In this document: positions 26,428-34,406 of the stretch, piece after piece | Layout of the letters: each line of letters begins with the position of its first letter | Numbering within the stretch: position 1 is the first letter of the stretch | From: CAYWWM01 sp965198025 | GTDB taxonomy: Bacteria; Acidobacteriota; Terriglobia; 2-12-FULL-54-10 | Assembly: GCA_965198025.1 (NCBI GenBank) | Contig: OZ240237.1 | Coordinates: 2,170,001-2,234,000, forward strand | Length of the DNA stretch: 64,000 nucleotides | Direction: 5' to 3' | Position numbers and translations under genes: made by a program | Notes under the pieces: generated by a model | Databases searched by the model: none | The model's input: the letters and a program-made list of their open reading frames with translations, nothing else | What the model was told of the DNA's origin: nothing

Positions 26428-27270
26428 TCAATGCGTCATGGAGTACACAATATAATTGACGCCCAGCCGGTATGCATAGGACGTCCATTCTTCCGGATAC
26501 TGCGGCAGGTCGGCCCACTCCCAGGCGTCTCCCAGGTCCACGTTGTAGTTGATCATCACCATGATCCGCCCATAGTCGTCGTAGATCGCCCGGTAGTGCT
26601 CTTCTTGGCCGTCCTGCTCGAAAATACGCCCGGTGAACAAATACTGCAGCCCGGGCACCGGCTTCTTCTCCTCAATGTCGAAAAAGCAATGAAAGATCGG
26701 ATCGGAGAGATCCACTTCCTGGATCCTTCGGTTGGGGAAGACCCGCTTCATCTGGTACTCGAAATTCTGCCACTCCCGCGATCCGTGGAAATCGTCCACG
26801 ACTAAGAACCCGCCCCGTTCCAGATACTCTCGCAGCCGTGCAGCTTCCTCCGTGGACAGGTCCAGATACCCGACCTCCACTGCGTAGAGAAACGGAAACT
26901 GAAACAATTCCGGATCGTCCAAGTGCAGCACTTGTTCCTGTTTCCGCCCATGCACCCCCGTATAGCGCAGCACGCCCATCAGAAACTGCCGGTCGGCTTT
27001 CGGGTAGTCTGTGTCCCAGGTATGTCCCTCAAACACCCGCCCGCCCGGCGAGCGGTATGAGAGGCGGGAAAACACATAATTGAAGTCTGCGGGCGGCCCT
27101 TCGGGTACCACCGGTTCAGGCTCGGCCCGGTCCATGGCCAGCAGCCCTTGCAGGAAAGACCGCGAGTACGGCGGGCCTTGCTGCCAGGCGAGCGCTCCGC
27201 ACGCCAGGGCTCCGATTCCTAGGCAAGCCCACAACAACCGACCGGTTTCGAGGCGACTGCGGTTGTTCAT
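26428..27270 (-). CDS. DUF4159 family protein, first gene of the MoxR cassette
   Basis: The ATG at 27270 follows GGTGGG and gives 280 residues with an N-terminal membrane segment or signal (LLWACLGIGALACGALAW, about 14-31). The frame is open to 27312 but the earlier start has no ribosome binding site. The mature part has the DUF4159 pattern: FNYVFSRLSY, TDYPKADRQFLMGVLRYTG, a YLERGGFLVVDDFHGS strand-loop like the amidotransferase-type fold, and NYNVDLGDAWEWAD. DUF4159 genes commonly stand beside MoxR/BatA clusters. Function is unknown. Confidence 0.85.
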   Translation of the reverse strand: MNNRSRLETGRLLWACLGIGALACGALAWQQGPPYSRSFLQGLLAMDRAEPEPVVPEGPPADFNYVFSRLSYRSPGGRVFEGHTWDTDYPKADRQFLMGVLRYTGVHGRKQEQVLHLDDPELFQFPFLYAVEVGYLDLSTEEAARLREYLERGGFLVVDDFHGSREWQNFEYQMKRVFPNRRIQEVDLSDPIFHCFFDIEEKKPVPGLQYLFTGRIFEQDGQEEHYRAIYDDYGRIMVMINYNVDLGDAWEWADLPQYPEEWTSYAYRLGVNYIVYSMTH

Positions 27271-27984
27271 GAAAGTTTCCCACCCGCTATAAGCTTCAAA
27301 GTACCATATCATGCATACCGGGTACAGCGGAAAGCGTTCCGGGACCAGATTTTCTGCGCCTTCATTCCAATCGCAAGCTCTGATTCCCTCCCATGCGTAG
27401 ACCGGTTACTTGATTCGATTGACAAGCCAACCGGCTTGTGCCAAATTCTGCGCATACGGGGACGCAGAGAACCAAGAAAAGTAAGTTCTTTCGATGAGCG
27501 AAAAGGAGGAGCACTTGCCTGAGAGGGGTGAGTTTTCTCAAGTTTCAAGAACAGGAGTGTGCGTGTTCCTGCCTGCCTCAGAGAGTTAGGTCGTGACAGG
27601 CATTCCTGTCCAGGTAGCACCAGGCATTCCTGCCTGTCACCCCTGCCCCAAGCCATTCCAAGTAGCGATAGGCCTCCAGGCCTGTCCCCTTCGAGCACAG
27701 GCCCGCAAGGCCTGTGCTCCATCTCCCCCACCCCCGAGGCGCCGACAGGCATTCTTGCCTGTCTTCCGCTGTCGCTTCGGATTCCAGCAGAGAGTAAAGC
27801 AGCCCCAACCTGCCGTGTCATCCCGAGGAGCGTTGTTGCGCGAGCGCACACGAGTGCAGCGACGAGGGATCTGCTCTTGCACTTTCTCCTTGACTCCATT
27901 TCTGTGCGCGACGTATGATTCGCCCGAGTACAACTTGCATCATCTCCAGTCGTTTTCGCAGGAATTCCGAGGAGGACCTGCTCT
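27271..27984. other. intergenic region dominated by dispersed repeats
   Basis: This 714-base gap separates the minus-strand MoxR cassette from the plus-strand secreted-protein genes, so it should hold two divergent promoters; I could not pick a convincing pair. The part 27595-27880 is a cluster of short palindromic repeats described separately. No protein family is recognised in its short frames. Confidence 0.5.
27595..27880. repeat. cluster of palindromic dispersed repeats
   Basis: Units seen: GACAGGCATTCTTGCCTGTC (27744-27763) and a near copy at about 27595-27640; AGTAGCGATAGGCC followed by AGGCCTCCAGGCCT (27661-27683); CACAGGCC-CGCAA-GGCCTGTG (27697-27717); and a 'catcccgag...cgagggatctgctctt' block (27818-27875). 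The same units return at 31521-31725, 38097-38300, 38580-38768 and 39390-39445 in different combinations, so the cluster is a mosaic. None encodes a protein. Confidence 0.75.
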
Positions 27985-28890
27985 ATGGCAAATCATGTCG
28001 TCAGCCGGATTCTTTTTGCGGCGGCGTTTGTTTTCTCGCCCGCTTTGCTGGCCCAGGACGGACAGGACCGCGACACCCGGCCGGCCCCGCGCCTTCCCGA
28101 CGGTAAGCCCGACCTCTCCGGCGTCTGGGTTCGCGCCTCCGAGAGTCCCATGCGTCATTTTAACGGTGCCGATGGAAGTCAGCGTCGGGGCCGCGTCGAA
28201 GTCGCCGTAACGACGGCTGAAGCTCTGATGCGTCCCGAGGCCGGACTCCGGTACAGGGACCAGCTCGCTGCCGGAAAGGCTCGCACCATCCAGCGCGACC
28301 TCTACGACCCCTATATCAAGGCCTGCGCTCCCTTGGGCTTCCCGCGTCTCATCCAGCAGGGCCGCCCGGTCGAGATCCTCAACCTCCCCAACCGGCTCTT
28401 CTTCCGCTACGAGGTGGATCACTTTCCGCGCGACATCTGGCTGGACGGCCGCTCGCATCCCGACTTCACGATCACGCCTTCCACCTGGATGGGCCACTCC
28501 ACCGGCCGCTGGGATGGCGACACCCTCGTTGTGGACTCGGTCGGTTTTAACGACATGACATGGCTCGACAGCCCCGGCCATCCCCACAGCGAGTCGCTGC
28601 ATACCGTGGAGCGCTACACCCGCGCCAGCTACGACCGCCTCGAGATTCAGGTCACCTTTGACGATCCGGAAATCTATACCGGGCCCCTGATCGGAAACAC
28701 CTTCATTTACCGTCTGGTCCCGGACGGCGAGATCATCGAATGGATTTCCTGCGATGAACGCATTCGCAGTTTAATGCAGATGGACGTTTGCGAAATCCGC
28801 GAGGCTTGGGAATTTGAGGCATACTGCCGCCGCCGCGAGGCGGGGCTCGACACCGACTTCGGCGCCGATGCTCCCCCGCCCGGCTACTGA
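27985..28890 (+). CDS. secreted 'PDLSGVW' family protein, paralogue 1
   Basis: The 301-residue protein has a signal peptide (FAAAFVFSPALLA-Q, cleavage near residue 22) and then the motif PRLPDGKPDLSGVW, which opens many secreted proteins of unknown function in Acidobacteriota. Shared blocks with its two paralogues downstream are RDLYDPYIKACAPLGFPRLI, GHSTGRWDGDTLVVD, DDPEIYTGPLIGN and a Cys-bearing C-terminus (ISCDERI, DVCEIREAWEFEAYC). The conserved cysteines suggest disulfides outside the cytoplasm. GGAGGA precedes the ATG. No enzymatic motif is known to me. Confidence 0.8.
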   Translation: MANHVVSRILFAAAFVFSPALLAQDGQDRDTRPAPRLPDGKPDLSGVWVRASESPMRHFNGADGSQRRGRVEVAVTTAEALMRPEAGLRYRDQLAAGKARTIQRDLYDPYIKACAPLGFPRLIQQGRPVEILNLPNRLFFRYEVDHFPRDIWLDGRSHPDFTITPSTWMGHSTGRWDGDTLVVDSVGFNDMTWLDSPGHPHSESLHTVERYTRASYDRLEIQVTFDDPEIYTGPLIGNTFIYRLVPDGEIIEWISCDERIRSLMQMDVCEIREAWEFEAYCRRREAGLDTDFGADAPPPGY

Positions 28891-28942
28891 GTTTGGGCTG
28901 TTCCTGGCTCCTGCGCAGCCCATCATCTGGAGGAAACAGAGA

Positions 28943-29326
28943 ATGCAAACCAACTGGTTCACTGCCTTCGCGCTGACGGGAATCCTGTTCACGGCTTCCG
29001 CCGCCCTCTTCGCCCACCATGCCGAGGTGGTCTATGACCACACGCGCACCATCGAGCTCAAGGGCGAGGTCACCGAGTTTCGTTGGACCAACCCCCACGC
29101 GGCGATTCATTTCACCGTCAAGAACGATCAGGGTGTCGACGAGGACTGGATCGCCGAGATGGGTCCCTTGGGCGGCCTTGTGCGCGGCGGATGGAACAAA
29201 GCCACCATCAAGCCGGGCGATGACATTGAAATGGTGTCCTATCCGCACAAGGACGGTCTGCACCGCATCCGGTTCATCCGTTTGGTGGTCAACGGCAAAG
29301 TGCTTCGCGACCGCACCGAAGACTAA
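28943..29326 (+). CDS. DUF6152 family secreted protein
   Basis: The ATG at 28943 follows GGAGGAAACAGA and gives 127 residues. A signal peptide ends near residue 24 (TASAALFA-HH). The mature domain has the DUF6152 features: HHAEVVYD near the new N-terminus, GEVTEFRWTNPHAAIHF and GDDIEMVSYP. In Acidobacteriota and Proteobacteria these small periplasmic proteins are often next to the 'PDLSGVW' proteins, as here (52 bases after paralogue 1). The His pair at the mature N-terminus could bind a metal such as copper, but that is inference. Confidence 0.85.
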   Translation: MQTNWFTAFALTGILFTASAALFAHHAEVVYDHTRTIELKGEVTEFRWTNPHAAIHFTVKNDQGVDEDWIAEMGPLGGLVRGGWNKATIKPGDDIEMVSYPHKDGLHRIRFIRLVVNGKVLRDRTED

Positions 29327-29385
29327 GCCGGATCGCAGACTACGGCTCGGGCTGGTTCGCAAAGGGCACGCGCGTTCAGCCGCCA

Positions 29386-29580
29386 TGCCCGAAGGGCAAG
29401 ACGGTGAATAGCCGTAGGTTTCAACCTACGGAAATCGAGAGAATGAAAATCAACCCCGCGAGGGGTTGACTGACGCGTTCAGATGGCTCGTTCCCGGCAT
29501 TACAAGAATTGGGTGGGAGGATTTGCATTATGCGAAACCCTTTGTTGAGTTCAGCGCTTGCCGGAGCACTGCTGGTCCTC
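29386..29580 (+). repeat. 195-base direct repeat, copy 1 (hairpin element plus leader and signal-peptide codons)
   Basis: Copy 2 is at 30433-30626 with about four differences. From 5' to 3' it holds a small hairpin (GCCC-GAA-GGGC), a perfect 9-bp hairpin at 29412-29431, a perfect 8-bp hairpin at 29450-29469, the ribosome binding site GGGAGG, the ATG at 29530 and the first 17 codons of paralogue 2. The two hairpins also belong to the dispersed element family at 38437-38494 and 39268-39328. Confidence 0.9.
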
Positions 29581-30417
29581 TCACCTTCGGCCTCCGCTCA
29601 GGGAGGGCAGCCGCAGAATGTCCGCCCCGCCCCCCGTCAGGCCGACGGGATGCCCGACCTCTCCGGCGTTTGGTCCCGGACCGGTTCCGTGCGTCGGTAT
29701 TTCAGTGAAAACTACGCCGTCGACGCCATGCACCCGGAGGTTCGCGAGAAATACCAGGACCAGCTTGCCTCCGGGACCATCCGTACCATTCAGCGCGATC
29801 TCTATGACCCCTACGTCAAGGCCTGCGCTCCGGTCGGCATCCCCCGCTTGATCACGGAGGGCGGCGGCGCCGGGCGTCCCTTCGAGATTTTTCATCTCCC
29901 CAACCGTGTCTTCTTCCACTATGAATGGGGCCACATGCCGCGTCAGGTCTGGATGGACGGTCGCTCGCATCCCGATCCCAATGTCACCCCGACCACCTGG
30001 ATGGGTCACTCCGTTGGCCGCTGGGACGGCGACACGCTCGTCGTGGATACGGTCGGTTTCAACGACCTGACCTGGATCGATACCTACGGAACCCCGCATA
30101 GCGAGTCCCTCCGCATGACCGAGCGCTACCGCCGGATCAATCTCGACACCATGGAAATCCAGATTACCTTTGAAGACCCGGAAATCTATACCAAGCCGCT
30201 GGTCGGAAATAAGATGACCTTGCGGCGCATTCCCGACGGCGAAATCCAGGAATGGGTCATCTGCGACGACCGCATCCGCATGATGAACGAGACCGATGTC
30301 TGCGAGATCACCGCCGCCTGGGAGTTCGAGGCCTATTGCAACCGCCGCGAAAAGGGCCTCCCCATGGATGACCTCTTCAACAATCGCGGCGGCCCGGACG
30401 GTCTGCGCGGCGAATAA
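29530..30417 (+). CDS. secreted 'PDLSGVW' family protein, paralogue 2
   Basis: The ATG at 29530 follows GGGAGG and gives 295 residues; an upstream in-frame GTG at 29509 is inside the repeated leader and less likely. A signal peptide (LLSSALAGALLVLSPSASA-Q) is followed by PRQADGMPDLSGVW. It keeps the family blocks RDLYDPYVKACAPVGIPRLI, GHSVGRWDGDTLVVD, EDPEIYTKPLVGN and DVCEITAAWEFEAYC. Its leader and signal peptide are almost identical to those of paralogue 3, while the mature parts have diverged clearly. Function is unknown. Confidence 0.8.
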   Translation: MRNPLLSSALAGALLVLSPSASAQGGQPQNVRPAPRQADGMPDLSGVWSRTGSVRRYFSENYAVDAMHPEVREKYQDQLASGTIRTIQRDLYDPYVKACAPVGIPRLITEGGGAGRPFEIFHLPNRVFFHYEWGHMPRQVWMDGRSHPDPNVTPTTWMGHSVGRWDGDTLVVDTVGFNDLTWIDTYGTPHSESLRMTERYRRINLDTMEIQITFEDPEIYTKPLVGNKMTLRRIPDGEIQEWVICDDRIRMMNETDVCEITAAWEFEAYCNRREKGLPMDDLFNNRGGPDGLRGE

Positions 30418-30432
30418 TCGCTCTTGTTGCCT

Positions 30433-30626
30433 TGCCCGAAGGGCAAGCGGTGAATAGCCGTAGGTTTCAACCTACGGAAATCGAGGGAATGAAAATCAAC
30501 CCCGCGAGGGGTTGACTGACGCGTTCAGATGGCTCGTTCCCGGCATTACAAGAATTGGGTGGGAGGATTTGCATTATGCGAAACCCTTTGTTGAGTTCAG
30601 CGCTTGCCGCAGCACTGCTGGCCCTC
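30433..30626 (+). repeat. direct repeat, copy 2 (hairpin element plus leader and signal-peptide codons)
   Basis: Near-identical to 29386-29580. The hairpins lie at 30458-30477 and 30496-30515, the ATG at 30576 and the identity stops about 17 codons into the gene. Confidence 0.9.
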
Positions 30627-31517
30627 GCGCCTCTTGCCTTCGCCCAGTACAACCCGAATGACGATAGCGGCGGGCAGGTCCTGGACACCGGAGAGTCCCG
30701 GCCCACTCCCCGCCAGCCCGACGGCAAGCCCGACCTCGGCGTCGGCGGCGTCTGGACCATCGAAAGCGACAATCGCTTGTTCGGCGTGCGCCGCGGCGGC
30801 ACCGGACGCGAGCAGGAAGTCACGCCCGCCGAGCAAGCCATGCGCCCCGAAGTCCGCGAGCGCTACCGGGAGCAGCTCGCCGCCGGAAAGCTCCGCACCA
30901 TGGAGCGCGACCTGTTTGACTCCGCCATTCGCGCCTGCGCTCCGTTCGGCACCGCCCGCATCATTCAGCAAAGCCGTCCGTTTGAGGTCTTGCACGTTCC
31001 CGGCCGCGTGATTCTCCGCTATGAGCAGGAGCATTGGATTCGCGACGTCTGGATGGACGGCCGCGGCCATCCCGATTTCTCCATCACGCCCTCCACCTGG
31101 GCCGGCCATTCGATCGGCCACTGGGACGGCGACACCTTCGTCGTGGACACCACCGGCTTCAACGGCCTCACCAATCTCGACAGCCCCGGCCACCCGCACA
31201 GCGAATCCCTGCGCCTGGTGCAGCGCTACACCCGCGTCGACTACAACACGCTGGAGGTCCAGCTCACCGTCCACGATCCGGAAATCTACACCCGCCCCGT
31301 CACCTCCAACACCTTGGTCTACAAGCTGATCCCTCAGGGCGAGATCGTCGAATGGGTGAACTGCGAGGACCGCATCGTCGAGATGATCAACTCCGACGTC
31401 TGTGAAATCACCGGAGCCTGGGAGTATGAAGCCTATTGCAACCGCCGTGAGCAGGGCCTTCCTATGGACGACCTCTTCAACAACCGCGGCGGCCCCGAGG
31501 GCCTCGAAGGCAACTGA
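30576..31517 (+). CDS. secreted 'PDLSGVW' family protein, paralogue 3
   Basis: The ATG at 30576 follows GGGAGG and gives 313 residues. The signal peptide LLSSALAAALLALAPLAFA-Q nearly repeats that of paralogue 2. The family opening is altered here to PDGKPDLGVGGVW. Conserved blocks remain: RDLFDSAIRACAPFGTARII, GHSIGHWDGDTFVVD, HDPEIYTRPVTSN, VNCEDRI and DVCEITGAWEYEAYC. The ends of paralogues 2 and 3 are again very similar (MDDLFNNRGGP). It converges on the propeller-like gene, with a strong hairpin between them. Confidence 0.8.
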   Translation: MRNPLLSSALAAALLALAPLAFAQYNPNDDSGGQVLDTGESRPTPRQPDGKPDLGVGGVWTIESDNRLFGVRRGGTGREQEVTPAEQAMRPEVRERYREQLAAGKLRTMERDLFDSAIRACAPFGTARIIQQSRPFEVLHVPGRVILRYEQEHWIRDVWMDGRGHPDFSITPSTWAGHSIGHWDGDTFVVDTTGFNGLTNLDSPGHPHSESLRLVQRYTRVDYNTLEVQLTVHDPEIYTRPVTSNTLVYKLIPQGEIVEWVNCEDRIVEMINSDVCEITGAWEYEAYCNRREQGLPMDDLFNNRGGPEGLEGN

Positions 31518-31520
31518 TCC

Positions 31521-31725
31521 GCTCAAGCAGCGACAGGCCTCCAGGCCTGTCCCCGCCGAGGCTTTCTGGCGCTCCCGTAACCGATGTGTCATCCCGAGAC
31601 GAAACGACATATCGATGTCGTTTCGGACGAGGGACCTGCTCTTCGCCTGCCTGTCGTAGCGCCAGCGTCCCGCTGGCAAGTGCAGTAGCGACAGCCAAAG
31701 CAGCGACAAACCTCCGGCCTGCAAA
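31521..31725. repeat. cluster of palindromic dispersed repeats
   Basis: It contains AGCGACAGGCCTCCAGGCCTGT (in two overlapping units, 31527-31550), a perfect 11-bp stem with loop ATCG at 31600-31625 (CGAAACGACAT / ATGTCGTTTCG), the 'gaggga.ctgctcttcgcctg' block, and GCCAGCG-TCC-CGCTGGC at 31661-31677. The same stem with loop ATTG is at 38119-38144, and the same GCCAGCG hairpin at 38221-38237. Confidence 0.75.
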
Positions 31726-31729
31726 CAGT

Positions 31730-31777
31730 TAGCCCTTGGGATGCCTTGCCCGCAATCGGGAAAGCGCCCAAGGGCTA
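31730..31777. terminator. stem-loop between convergent genes
   Basis: An 11-bp perfect stem (31730-31740 with 31767-31777, TAGCCCTTGGG and its complement) encloses a 26-base loop. It lies between the ends of two convergent genes and could stop transcription from both sides, although no T-run follows on either strand. Confidence 0.45.
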
Positions 31778-31832
31778 GTCAGTCAGAGGTTCAGCAAGAA
31801 CCGGAAGCTGAACCAAAACGATTCCGCGCGGC

Positions 31833-34019
31833 CTACTTGGCGAGCGGGTCGGGCCGGACCTGGAACTTCACGGCCTTGCTGGTCACGCCCGTGGGGCCTT
31901 CGATGTGCCAAGGCGCGCGGTTGGAATAGAGCGACCAGATGCCTCCGCCCTTCCAGCCACCGTTGGGGTCGTCCAGACGTCCATCCAGTCCCTTGGCGTA
32001 GAAATTCATCGGATAAGGTACTCGGAAGACAGCGAGCGTGCCCGTTCCCGTATCCAGAGCCTGAAGCGAATCGGACCCGTTGCCGAGAAGGACCGGAACG
32101 TTCCTGCCCATTCCCAATACCCCGGCCTGATCCACCCAGTTGTAGTAAGTGGGATCGGAGTTGCCGAACTCGGAGACTCCCTTATAGTTGGGACCCGGCA
32201 TCGGATAGAGCGTCCAGCCTTCGGGACAATGCTTTCCCGTAGCGGCGGTGGGGCCATTCAGAGGCCCCCGGCATTTGCTCCGGTCGAAGCTCGCGAGGTG
32301 GGAGCTCTGCAGGTTCGTCCAGATCACGCCGTTGGTGTCCACGTCAATGCCGCGCGGCGAGTATCCCCGGACCGCGACCGTGGGGTCATCCCAGGGCGGC
32401 AGGTAGATTTCCGTCAGCGAGGTATTCGGCGGATTGGAACCGGGAACCACGCGAATCAACCGGCCCGGGAATCCGTTCTCGGACCCCCAGATGGACCCAT
32501 CAACGGGGTTGGCCACGACGCCATAATAGCCGCCGGCCACCCGCTTGTCCTTCGCGGGATCGATCGCCTGGTTGGGCTCGACAAACTCATCCTGCATTCC
32601 GTTCCCGTTCGTATCCAGGATGAAGGGAATCCAACCCTGCGACCTTTCCACATCGCCGGTCTGGTCGTACATATTGGTATTGAACCAGCCGACGACATTC
32701 CGGCTGCCCGAGAACCAGAGCGTGTGGTCGTCATCGCGGGCGAACTGGACATGGTGCGTGCCAAAGCAGAGGTCGATGGGCGTGAATTCCTCGCTGTTGG
32801 GATCGTATACGGAAAGGTGACGGGTGCTCCTCTCTATCGGGAAGAATTTCGCCGACGGGTGGTCGGACCCTTCTCTGCAGAAGGCCGCCGTATCCGGTCC
32901 GCGGACGGCGGAGGCAACCCAGACCCTTCCATCGCTACCCATCATCAGGCTGTGGCCGGTAGTGTGGCTGGAGAAGGTAATCTCGCTCTGATTGTAGGGC
33001 GAAGGTTGTAGCACCCTCTGATCCAACGAGAAGGGCGGCGGGTTGTCGCGATCCAGGACCGGAACGTCCACCTGGGTCACGGTGTGGCGCACAGGGTCCA
33101 GGATGGTCATCTTGTCGTTGGCATTCTCATGAACGCCGTAGACGGGACCATTGGCGTTGACCGTGGGATTCCACTTATCCGTGACGGATACGTCATGGAA
33201 ATACTCCATCGGCCCGGCCCAGTCCCACAGGCTGACGACCACGTTGCGCTCGATGCCTTCCGGACGGGGAGGAGCAGGCGGCAGCTCGCCGGCCTCGATT
33301 CGGTCGGTCCAATCCCCGTACATCTCCATCAACCGGCGGTAGCCAAAGCGCTCGGCCTGGCGGACCATGTTGAATCCGTTCTGGCCGGACTGGATGCGTC
33401 GGTCCCAGGCAGCAGCACTGGATTCGAATTGCCCAAGACTTTCGGGAATCTCCCGAGTCGCCTTGCTCCCGATCTGATGACACACCTGGCAGCCGCCGGT
33501 CTTGGTGTGGTGCATCCATTGAGCCCGCGTCCCGACGCCCTCCGCAATGCCGTTGCCGTCGGGGCCCGTGCCGGGAAATTCGCTCTCATCCGGCATTTCG
33601 AGCAGAGCGGCCCAGTAGTTGGAAGGATAGTATTCGGCTGCGGCGCGGGCGTTGGGTGCCACCATGGCAGTCAGGTTCTGAATTCTGCCGGGAGACGATT
33701 GCACCTTCCGGGAATCCACCAGCCCATAGCCGCGCACCCAGAGGTCAAAATTGCCCTGGGGGAGGTCCGGCAGCAAGTAGCGGCCTTGAGCATCCGTTAC
33801 GACAATGCGGGCAAACGTGGTGGGCAGGTCTCTGGTTTCCGCGATCACCCAAACGCCGGCCTCGGGTCCGTTTACGCTGGTGACCACTCCGCCGATATCG
33901 TCATTGTCAATGCTGATCGTTCCTCCGGCTTGCTGGAGCGCTCTGCTTCCAACCACCCAGGTAATCGTCAGCACGACAAGGCAGACGCCTATGATTGCTC
34001 CCAGCCTTCCTCTCGTCAT
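31833..34019 (-). CDS. secreted protein with carboxypeptidase-regulatory domain, single CxxCH and propeller-like repeats
   Basis: The ATG at 34019 follows AAGGAGG and gives 728 residues. A signal anchor lies at about 6-24. Residues 40-110 form a carboxypeptidase-regulatory-like beta sandwich (GRYLLPDLPQGNFDLWV). A single heme-binding motif CQVCH is at 177-181. From about 280 the sequence is rich in propeller-like strands (DGRVWVASA, HTLWFSGSRNVVGWFN, DTNGVIWTNLQSSHLASFD), as in Vgb-type lyases or other six-bladed propellers. It may be a periplasmic cytochrome-like or binding protein. It lies about 390 bases downstream of the TonB receptor on the same strand and may work with it. I cannot name a substrate. 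Confidence 0.75.
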   Translation of the reverse strand: MTRGRLGAIIGVCLVVLTITWVVGSRALQQAGGTISIDNDDIGGVVTSVNGPEAGVWVIAETRDLPTTFARIVVTDAQGRYLLPDLPQGNFDLWVRGYGLVDSRKVQSSPGRIQNLTAMVAPNARAAAEYYPSNYWAALLEMPDESEFPGTGPDGNGIAEGVGTRAQWMHHTKTGGCQVCHQIGSKATREIPESLGQFESSAAAWDRRIQSGQNGFNMVRQAERFGYRRLMEMYGDWTDRIEAGELPPAPPRPEGIERNVVVSLWDWAGPMEYFHDVSVTDKWNPTVNANGPVYGVHENANDKMTILDPVRHTVTQVDVPVLDRDNPPPFSLDQRVLQPSPYNQSEITFSSHTTGHSLMMGSDGRVWVASAVRGPDTAAFCREGSDHPSAKFFPIERSTRHLSVYDPNSEEFTPIDLCFGTHHVQFARDDDHTLWFSGSRNVVGWFNTNMYDQTGDVERSQGWIPFILDTNGNGMQDEFVEPNQAIDPAKDKRVAGGYYGVVANPVDGSIWGSENGFPGRLIRVVPGSNPPNTSLTEIYLPPWDDPTVAVRGYSPRGIDVDTNGVIWTNLQSSHLASFDRSKCRGPLNGPTAATGKHCPEGWTLYPMPGPNYKGVSEFGNSDPTYYNWVDQAGVLGMGRNVPVLLGNGSDSLQALDTGTGTLAVFRVPYPMNFYAKGLDGRLDDPNGGWKGGGIWSLYSNRAPWHIEGPTGVTSKAVKFQVRPDPLAK

Positions 34020-34406
34020 CGCTGCCTCCTTAGATTGCACGGATTTGTTAGGAATCGAACCGGCCACCTGCCATTGTATGTACTTTGTGCACCCGGAGGC
34101 CACCCGGGGATCGTGAATCGAACGGCCCTGCGGGGGTGTTCACGGCAAGAGGGGGTGACGAGGCCGATATTTTGTGACGCAATCACGATATCCGTTGATA
34201 TGTCACGAAACCCAGACGCATAGCCTGGGAAGCAATGTACATCTCACGCATTCAATTGAACTATCATCCGCAGTCTGGATTCGGACGTGGATCGCGCTTT
34301 AGAACAGATTTGTTGGGTGTTTCACGGCAGCGTTTCCCGGCGACGTGAATCGCACAGCGTACTGCCCTTCCAGAGAAGGGCAGTACGTGCGTGCCGAAGG
34401 TTAAGT
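34020..34406. other. gap between TonB receptor and propeller-like gene
   Basis: It should hold the promoter of the gene ending at 31833, but no good -35/-10 pair was found on the minus strand. A strong hairpin follows the receptor gene (see 34359-34386). No gene is recognised. Confidence 0.4.
34359..34386 (-). terminator. 12-bp stem-loop after the TonB receptor gene
   Basis: GTACTGCCCTTC (34359-34370) pairs perfectly with 34375-34386 across a four-base loop. It stands 20 bases past the receptor stop codon on the minus strand. There is no T-run, so it may be a 3'-end stabiliser rather than a classical terminator. Confidence 0.5.

Noticed and set aside
24713..26455. 580-codon open frame on the plus strand antisense to the VWA/amidotransferase-like gene
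   Set aside because: Its product is an Arg/Gln/His/Pro-rich low-complexity text typical of antisense frames in GC-rich DNA, and the minus strand encodes recognisable domains.
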